55,136 nt of DNA, from NCBI GenBank assembly GCA_900547685.1, contig URHS01000013.1, positions 1 to 55,136 on the forward strand, given 5' to 3'. The position numbers and the translations under genes are program-made. The stretch is from an uncultured Blautia sp. GTDB lineage: Bacteria; Bacillota; Clostridia; Lachnospirales; Lachnospiraceae. Below are positions 49,855-55,136 of the stretch, piece after piece (the stretch's first letter is position 1; each line of letters begins with the position of its first letter). The notes beneath the pieces are model-generated. The model made no database searches. It had not been told where the DNA came from and was given only the letters and a program-made list of their open reading frames with translations.

Positions 49855-50739
49855 ATGACAAAGGTAATCGGAGTAAGATTTCGCAATGTGGGGAAAATTT
49901 ATTATTTTTCCCCTAAAGACTTGGAGATAAAGGCAGGGGAACATGTCATTGTAGAAACCGCAAGAGGTGTGGAATACGGAAGTGTGGTATTGCCTCCAAG
50001 AGAAGTATCAGACGAAAAAGTGGTGCAGCCTTTAAAAGAGGTTATTCGTATTGCTACTCCTCAGGATGATAAAAAAGAAGAATCTAATAGAAAAAGGGAA
50101 AAAGAAGCATTTCAGATTTGTCTGAAGAAAATCAGAGAACATAATCTGGAAATGAAGCTGATTGATGTAGAGTATACATTTGACAATAATAAAATCCTGT
50201 TTTATTTTACAGCAGATGGACGTATTGATTTCCGTGAGCTGGTAAAAGATTTGGCGGCAATCTTTAAGACAAGAATAGAGCTTCGTCAGATTGGCGTAAG
50301 AGATGAAACGAAGATTTTAGGCGGTATTGGTATATGTGGAAGACCGCTGTGCTGCCATACTTATTTGTCAGAGTTTGTACCGGTTTCCATTAAAATGGCA
50401 AAAGAGCAGAATTTATCTTTAAATCCTACAAAGATTTCAGGAGTCTGCGGCAGATTGATGTGCTGCTTAAAAAATGAAGAAGAAACTTATGAGGAATTAA
50501 ATCGTAAGCTTCCAAATCCGGGAGACAGAGTAACAACACCGGAGGGACTGAAAGGTGAAGTACAAAGCGTGAATGTACTGCGTCAGTATGTTAAGGTGAT
50601 TGTAGATGTAGAAGATGAGAAAGAAATCAGAGAATATCAGGCATCAGAATTGAAGTTTAAAGCACGTCAGAAGCGGGAAAAACTGAAACTGACAGAAGAA
50701 GAAATGAAAGCATTAAAAGAACTGGAAAGAGATAAATAA
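49855..50739 (+). CDS. ricT: PSP1-domain protein RicT/YaaT
   Basis: A 294-residue PSP1-domain protein, homologue of Bacillus YaaT, a subunit of the Fe-S-binding RicAFT complex that helps RNase Y process mRNAs and influences sporulation and competence. Two Cys clusters are visible, GICGRPLCCHTYL and GVCGRLMCCLKNEEETYEEL, as expected for cluster binding. The C terminus is charged and may be flexible. Coupled closely to holB. Partners RicA and RicF are not in this window. Confidence 0.93.
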   Translation: MTKVIGVRFRNVGKIYYFSPKDLEIKAGEHVIVETARGVEYGSVVLPPREVSDEKVVQPLKEVIRIATPQDDKKEESNRKREKEAFQICLKKIREHNLEMKLIDVEYTFDNNKILFYFTADGRIDFRELVKDLAAIFKTRIELRQIGVRDETKILGGIGICGRPLCCHTYLSEFVPVSIKMAKEQNLSLNPTKISGVCGRLMCCLKNEEETYEELNRKLPNPGDRVTTPEGLKGEVQSVNVLRQYVKVIVDVEDEKEIREYQASELKFKARQKREKLKLTEEEMKALKELERDK

Positions 50740-50755
50740 AGAGGACATTCACAAT

Positions 50756-51505
50756 ATGGAGAAGATACTTCAAGAGGGAGAACGACTGGATGACCTCCAA
50801 AACGGATATAGCTTGATACAAAATCCTCAGCAATTTTGCTTTGGGATTGATGCAGTGCTCTTATCCTGGTTTGCTCAGGTAAAGCCGGGAGAAAGAGTAC
50901 TGGATATGGGGACGGGGACGGGTATCGTCCCTATTTTATTAAAGGCAAGATATCCAAAAGGAGAGCATTTTACAGGGCTTGAAATACAGCAGGAAAGTGC
51001 ACAAAGAGCAAGGCGAAGCGTTGCGTACAATCATCTGGAGCAGGATATAACGATTACCACAGGGGATATTAAAGAGTCCGCTTCTATTTATGGAGGGGCT
51101 TTTTTTGACGTTGTGACTACCAATCCCCCGTATATGATTGGGCATCATGGACTTACAGGAAGCAATGAGGCAAAAATAATTGCAAGGCACGAGACACTTT
51201 GTAATTTAGAGGATATTATTTCTCAAGCGGCAAAGGTGTTAAAACCCAAAGGACGTTTTTATATGGTGCACAGACCGTTTCGTCTGGCGGAGATTATGTC
51301 AGTTATGGTCAAATACCGAATAGAGCCTAAGAGAATGAGACTGGTACATCCTTTTGCAGATAAAGAGCCTAATATGGTGCTGATTGAAGGGCTGCGAGGA
51401 GGAAAATCCCGTATGATTGTGGAAAAACCATTGATTGTATATGAAAAACCGGGAATTTATACAGAAGAAATACAGAAGATTTATGCGCAGGAGGTGAGGG
51501 AATGA
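50756..51505 (+). CDS. trmN6: tRNA1(Val) (adenine37-N6)-methyltransferase-like protein
   Basis: A 249-residue SAM-dependent methyltransferase. Motif I is VLDMGTGTGIVPIL and the amino-methyltransferase motif IV is TTNPPYMI; FGIDAVLLSWFA near the N terminus is typical of the YabB/YfiC group acting on adenine in tRNA. Its stop overlaps rsmI by 4 bp. It is the yabB position in the Bacillus cluster. Confidence 0.9.
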   Translation: MEKILQEGERLDDLQNGYSLIQNPQQFCFGIDAVLLSWFAQVKPGERVLDMGTGTGIVPILLKARYPKGEHFTGLEIQQESAQRARRSVAYNHLEQDITITTGDIKESASIYGGAFFDVVTTNPPYMIGHHGLTGSNEAKIIARHETLCNLEDIISQAAKVLKPKGRFYMVHRPFRLAEIMSVMVKYRIEPKRMRLVHPFADKEPNMVLIEGLRGGKSRMIVEKPLIVYEKPGIYTEEIQKIYAQEVRE

Positions 51506-52347
51506 GTGGAAAATTGTATTTATGTGCAACCCCTATTGGAAATTTAGAAGACATTACATATAGGGTATTACGGATTTTAAAAGAAGTAGATCTGATTGCG
51601 GCAGAAGATACAAGAAACAGTATTAAACTGTTAAATCATTTTGAAATCAAAACGCCAATGACCAGTTATCACGAATATAATAAATTTGAAAAAGGGAGAT
51701 ATTTGGTGGAGCAGATGCTGGATGGCAAAAATATTGCTTTGATTACAGATGCCGGAACACCGGGAATTTCCGATCCGGGGGAAGAATTAGTGGCAATGTG
51801 TTATGAAGCCGGTATAGAGGTTACGTCCCTTCCGGGAGCAGCAGCTTGTATTACTGCGCTGACTTTATCAGGACTTCCTACAAGACGTTTTGCTTTTGAA
51901 GCTTTTCTGCCTTCTGACAAAAAAGAGAGAGCCTGCATTTTACAGGAACTAAAAAATGAAACAAGGACTATTATTTTATATGAAGCACCTCATAGGTTGG
52001 TGAAAACTTTAGAAGAGCTTTATGAAGAGCTGGGCGACAGGAAAATTTCTCTTTGTCGTGAGCTTACGAAGAAACATGAAACAGTTTTCAGGGAGACATT
52101 GTCTCAAGCAATTGTATGGTATAAAGAGAATCCCCCAAAAGGGGAATGTGTTATGGTTCTTGCCGGACGTCCAAGAGAAGAACTGGTATTAGAAGAACGT
52201 CAGAAGTGGGAAACCATGTCTTTAGAGGAACATCTGGCTATTTACGAGAAGGAAGGAATGAGCCGCAAAGATGCTATGAAGCAGGTGGCGAAGGATAGAG
52301 GAATTCGCAAAAGAGATGTATATCAGGCGCTTTTAAATCAGGAATAA
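51502..52347 (+). CDS. rsmI: 16S rRNA (cytidine1402-2'-O)-methyltransferase
   Basis: A 281-residue tetrapyrrole-methylase-fold enzyme that 2'-O-methylates C1402 in the ribosomal P site. Signatures: LYLCATPIGNLEDITYR, AAEDTRN, ALITDAGTPGISDPGE, SLPGAAACITALTLSGLPT and YEAPHRL. A C-terminal helical tail (EEHLAIYEKEGMSRKDAMKQ) fits the family. Overlaps trmN6 by 4 bp. Confidence 0.96.
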   Translation: MSGKLYLCATPIGNLEDITYRVLRILKEVDLIAAEDTRNSIKLLNHFEIKTPMTSYHEYNKFEKGRYLVEQMLDGKNIALITDAGTPGISDPGEELVAMCYEAGIEVTSLPGAAACITALTLSGLPTRRFAFEAFLPSDKKERACILQELKNETRTIILYEAPHRLVKTLEELYEELGDRKISLCRELTKKHETVFRETLSQAIVWYKENPPKGECVMVLAGRPREELVLEERQKWETMSLEEHLAIYEKEGMSRKDAMKQVAKDRGIRKRDVYQALLNQE

Positions 52348-52376
52348 CAGAAATGAAGTTATTTGAGGAAAGAGAT

Positions 52377-53570
52377 ATGAAAAGAAAAGAACAAAAGAAA
52401 AAATCACGTTTGAAGTTAATTATAACCACAGATATGATTCTTCTGGTAATTTTATGTGGAGTATTGTTGATGAGAGAATTTCAGAAGGATACTCAGGAAG
52501 TTCAGTCTAATGCAAAGATAGAAACAGTAGATAATGAGGAAAAGAAAACAGAGGAAGGGAAAATAGAGGAAGAACAAGAAATAGAGGAAGTTCAGGAAAC
52601 TGCGATTACTATCAGTGCAGCAGGAGATTGTACACTGGGAACAGATGAAGGATTTGATTACGGACGAAGCTTTAAAGGAAAGTATGATGCAGTGCAGGAT
52701 CCGGCATATTTCCTTCAGAATGTGCAGCCTGTTTTTGCACAGGATGACTTAACTATTGTAAATATGGAAGGAACCTTAACAGAAGAGACCGCAAGAGAGC
52801 CAAAACAGTTTGCATTTAAGGGGGATGCAGCCTATGCGAAAATTCTCTCCTCAGGAGGGGTGGAAGCAGCGAATTTGGCAAATAATCATAGTTTTGATTA
52901 TGGTAAAAAAAGTTATGAGGATACAATAGCAGCTCTTGAAACAGAAGGTATTTCATCTTTTGGATATGAGAGGACAGCTGTTATGGATATAAAAGGTGTT
53001 AAAGTAGGGCTTGCCGGAGTCTATGAACTGGCAAAGCACATAGATTGTAAACAAGACTTACTGGATAATATCGCTTCTTTGAAAGAGCAGGGAGCACAGA
53101 TTATTATTGTAAGTTTTCACTGGGGACAGGAAAAAGAGAATATTCCAAACAATGTGCAAGTTGAACTTGCCCATACAGCGATTGATAATGGGGCAGATTT
53201 GGTTTTAGGTCATCATTCTCATGTGCTTCAGGGGATTGAGGAATATAAAGGGAAAAACATTGTATATAGTCTGGGGAATTTTTGCTTTGGAGGAAATTCA
53301 GCACCGAGAGATATGGATACGATGATTTTTCAACAGACCTTTACTCTTAAAGACGGAGAACTGCAGCAGGATAATGTGACAAATATTCTTCCTTGTAAAA
53401 TTTCTTCTGCTTATGAAGAAGGATATAATAATTATCAGCCTGTTCTAGTAGAAGGAGAACAAAAGGAAAAGATATTCCAGAGACTTTCAGAGTATAGTCA
53501 GAAAGCGCAGGAAGCGGGAGATCGTCTTGCACAGGAGACATCTTCCGGTGGGGAAGAAGAAAGTGAATAA
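52377..53570 (+). CDS. CapA/PgsA-family metallophosphatase-like surface protein
   Basis: A 397-residue protein with an N-terminal signal anchor (about 15-35), a Glu/Lys-rich linker (about 40-75) and a CapA domain: SAAGDCTLGTDEGF, VNMEGTLT, LANNHSFDYG, SFHWGQE and GHHSHVLQGIE. These are metallophosphatase-like motifs shared with poly-gamma-glutamate capsule proteins. No capB/capC-like genes are near, so capsule synthesis is not implied. Start uncertain: ATG 52377 has GAGG upstream; ATG 52353 would add eight residues. Confidence 0.85.
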   Translation: MKRKEQKKKSRLKLIITTDMILLVILCGVLLMREFQKDTQEVQSNAKIETVDNEEKKTEEGKIEEEQEIEEVQETAITISAAGDCTLGTDEGFDYGRSFKGKYDAVQDPAYFLQNVQPVFAQDDLTIVNMEGTLTEETAREPKQFAFKGDAAYAKILSSGGVEAANLANNHSFDYGKKSYEDTIAALETEGISSFGYERTAVMDIKGVKVGLAGVYELAKHIDCKQDLLDNIASLKEQGAQIIIVSFHWGQEKENIPNNVQVELAHTAIDNGADLVLGHHSHVLQGIEEYKGKNIVYSLGNFCFGGNSAPRDMDTMIFQQTFTLKDGELQQDNVTNILPCKISSAYEEGYNNYQPVLVEGEQKEKIFQRLSEYSQKAQEAGDRLAQETSSGGEEESE

Positions 53571-53619
53571 GATACTGATTTTTTACATATCTTAAAGAAA
53601 AAGTGTGTTTGGAGAATGT

Positions 53620-54243
53620 ATGTTGGATATTCTTTGGGGTATGATGCTTCTTATTGGAATTTTATATGGCACAGTTACAGGAAATATGAGTAAGGTGACA
53701 GAAGCGGCCCTTTCCTCTGCGAAAGAGGCGGTATCTCTGTGTATAGCAATGGCAGGAATTGTGGCAATGTGGGTAGGAGTTATGGAGATTGCCAGAGCAT
53801 CCGGACTGGTAGAACGCATGACAAAGGCAATGAAGCCCCTTCTGCGATTTCTTTTTCCTGAAATTCCCGCGGAGCATAAGGCAATGGAATTTATTTCAGC
53901 AAATATGATTGCGAATTTTTTGGGACTTGGCTGGGCGGCCACGCCTTTTGGACTGAAAGCAATGGAGGAATTGGGCAGGCTGGAGGAGGAACGAAGGCAG
54001 GGCGAAGCTTTGGGGATTGTCAGAAAAAAGGGCATTGCAAGCAATGAAATGTGTACTTTTTTGATTTTAAACATATCTTCTCTACAGTTGATACCGGTGA
54101 ACATTATTGCCTATCGAAGCCAATATGGTAGTGTTAATCCCACAGCGATTGTGGGTCCCGGGATTGTGGCGACAGCGGTAAGTACCATTGTGGCGGTGAT
54201 TTTCTGTAAATTTATGAATTGTAAAAAAGTAGTTGACAAGTAA
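53620..54243 (+). CDS. spmA: SpmA-like spore maturation protein (nucleoside-recognition domain)
   Basis: A 207-residue membrane protein with about five TM segments and the Gate-type motif NMIANFLGLGWAATPFGLKAM, plus FLILNISSLQLIPVN, as in SpmA, which in Bacillus works with SpmB in spore-core dehydration. ATG at 53620 has GGAG 5 nt upstream. spmB normally follows directly, but here the L10 leader begins at once. The last codons contain the -35 box of the ribosomal promoter. Confidence 0.88.
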   Translation: MLDILWGMMLLIGILYGTVTGNMSKVTEAALSSAKEAVSLCIAMAGIVAMWVGVMEIARASGLVERMTKAMKPLLRFLFPEIPAEHKAMEFISANMIANFLGLGWAATPFGLKAMEELGRLEEERRQGEALGIVRKKGIASNEMCTFLILNISSLQLIPVNIIAYRSQYGSVNPTAIVGPGIVATAVSTIVAVIFCKFMNCKKVVDK

Positions 54244-54261
54244 TTGTAAATATGTTACTTT
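54233..54261 (+). promoter_or_regulatory. rplJL promoter
   Basis: TTGACA (54233-54238), 17-nt spacer, TACTTT (54256-54261). The -35 overlaps the end of spmA. Confidence 0.75.
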
Positions 54262-54270
54262 ATCAAAGGA

Positions 54271-54393
54271 ATAGCTGCCGAAGACAGCAGGTGCCGTAAG
54301 GCATAAGGATAAAAACGCCTGCCGAGGAAAGATTCATTCTTTATAGATAAGATTGATTTTAAACCTCTTTGTCTTGAGCAAAGAGGTTTTCTT
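54271..54393 (+). ncRNA. ribosomal protein L10 leader with terminator
   Basis: Conserved L10-leader elements CTGCCGAAGACAGCAGG, GTGCCGTAAGGC and CGCCTGCCGAGG lie at 54275-54327. The attenuator terminator is AACCTCTTTG (54362-54371) paired with CAAAGAGGTT (54379-54388) and TTCTT. The L10-L12 complex should bind it and cause feedback termination. Confidence 0.9.
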
Positions 54394-54439
54394 AATTTTG
54401 AGCAGCGCAGCCTAAAAAAACAAGGAGGTGCACTAATTC

Positions 54440-54925
54440 ATGGCAAAAGTAGAACTTAAAAAACCTGTCGTAGAAGAGATTTCCAACAGCATTAAAGATG
54501 CAGCAGCTGTAGTTTTAGTAAACTACAAAGGTATCAATGTTGAACAGGATACACAGATGCGTAAGGAATTAAGAGAAGCTGGAGTTGTTTACAAAGTTTA
54601 CAAAAATACAATGATGAACTTTGCATTCAAAGGAACAGCTTGTGAAGATTTATGCCAGCATTTAGAAGGAACAAACGCTTTAGCTGTATGTACAGAAGAT
54701 GCAACAGCACCAGCAAGAATCCTTGCTAAATACGCAAAAACAGTTCCAACATTGGAATTAGTAGCAGGTGTTGTAGAAAACGCTTACTACGATAAGGCAG
54801 GAATCGAAGCACTTTCCCAGGTTCCTTCAAGAGAAGAACTTCTTGGAAAATTGCTTGGAAGTATCCAGTCACCTATTACAAACTTCGCTCGTGTGCTTAA
54901 TCAGATTGCAGAACAGCAGGCCTAA
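54440..54925 (+). CDS. rplJ: 50S ribosomal protein L10
   Basis: A 161-residue L10, the base of the L12 stalk. N-terminal rRNA-binding domain with VEEISNSIKDAAAVVLVNYK, VYKVYKNTMMNFAF and GTNALAVCTEDATAPARIL; the C-terminal helix (about 135-161) binds L12 dimers. AAGGAGG lies upstream of ATG 54440. It is followed after 75 bp by rplL, with a small TGCCC-TAG-GGGCA hairpin between. Confidence 0.97.
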   Translation: MAKVELKKPVVEEISNSIKDAAAVVLVNYKGINVEQDTQMRKELREAGVVYKVYKNTMMNFAFKGTACEDLCQHLEGTNALAVCTEDATAPARILAKYAKTVPTLELVAGVVENAYYDKAGIEALSQVPSREELLGKLLGSIQSPITNFARVLNQIAEQQA

Positions 54926-55000
54926 TAAGCAGTTTGTATGAAGAATGCCCTAGGGGCAAAGAAAAATAATTTATAAATGAAAAATTGGAGGTAAATAATA

Positions 55001-55136
55001 ATGGCAAAATTAACAACAGCTGAATTTATTGAAGCTATCAAAGAATTATCCGTATTAGAATTAAACGAATTAGTAAAAGCTTGTGAAGAAGAATTTGGTG
55101 TATCTGCAGCAGCAGGTGTTGTAGTTGCAGCAGCAG
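55001..55136 (+). CDS. rplL: 50S ribosomal protein L7/L12, partial
   Basis: The first 45 codons of L7/L12, cut by the window end. LTTAEFIEAIKELSVLELNE is the N-terminal dimerisation domain and the start of the Ala/Val-rich hinge (SAAAGVVVAAA) is visible. TTGGAGG lies 8 nt upstream of the ATG. Forms the ribosomal stalk with L10. Confidence 0.97.
   Translation, partial: MAKLTTAEFIEAIKELSVLELNELVKACEEEFGVSAAAGVVVAAA

Overview
The window reads as chromosomal DNA of a low-GC Gram-positive anaerobe. A gut Lachnospiraceae (Blautia-like clostridium) is the best guess. This is inferred from the AT-rich codon use, strong Shine-Dalgarno (SD) sites, a spore-maturation gene (spmA), T-box, glycine and manganese riboswitches, a FeoA-FeoB fusion, and a housekeeping cluster in the Bacillus/Clostridium order. 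No insertion sequence, prophage, CRISPR array, tRNA or rRNA gene was recognised.

Layout. 1-1.5 kb: an anion permease whose start lies at the end of a 17-bp tandem repeat, then acylphosphatase. 1.5-5.2 kb: a VanR/VanS-like two-component pair, an unknown anchored protein and a VanY-type D,D-carboxypeptidase. 5.2-6.6 kb: a GH13 alpha-glucan hydrolase. 6.8-11.6 kb: two tandem YhgE/Pip membrane proteins. 11.6-16.8 kb: metal homeostasis (stand-alone HMA domain, Zn/Cd-type P1B ATPase, FeoAB, ArsR regulator). 17-20.3 kb (minus): MATE exporter plus GH20 hexosaminidase. 20.4-21.9 kb: a CntK-like epimerase coupled to a papain-like cysteine protein. 22-30.8 kb: glycine riboswitch and AGCS symporter, T-box and metG, Mn riboswitch and P2-type ATPase, AI-2E family membrane protein, tatD. 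30.8-32 kb (minus): a retron, reverse transcriptase plus msr-msd RNA. 32-34.6 kb: TetR regulator and glgB. 34.7-39.8 kb: M19 dipeptidase, XRE regulator, DUF234-type ATPase, a second two-component pair. 39.9-46.6 kb (minus): a fructosamine (frl-type) uptake and degradation operon with its GntR regulator. 46.7-55.1 kb: decarboxylase, guanylate kinase-like protein, holB, ricT, trmN6, rsmI, CapA, spmA, and the L10 leader with rplJ and rplL (cut by the window end).

The most notable items are: (1) a retron with a clear a1/a2 pair (12 bp), msr hairpin and msd hairpin but no recognisable effector gene; (2) a 29-bp promoter/operator shared at 26 of 29 positions between the GH13 hydrolase (5219-5247) and the TetR-glgB unit (32040-32068), which ties two alpha-glucan enzymes 27 kb apart to one regulator; (3) the two-gene unit of a histidine-racemase-like protein and a cysteine-peptidase-like protein; (4) the 17-bp repeat in which every unit carries an SD and an ATG in a rotating frame.
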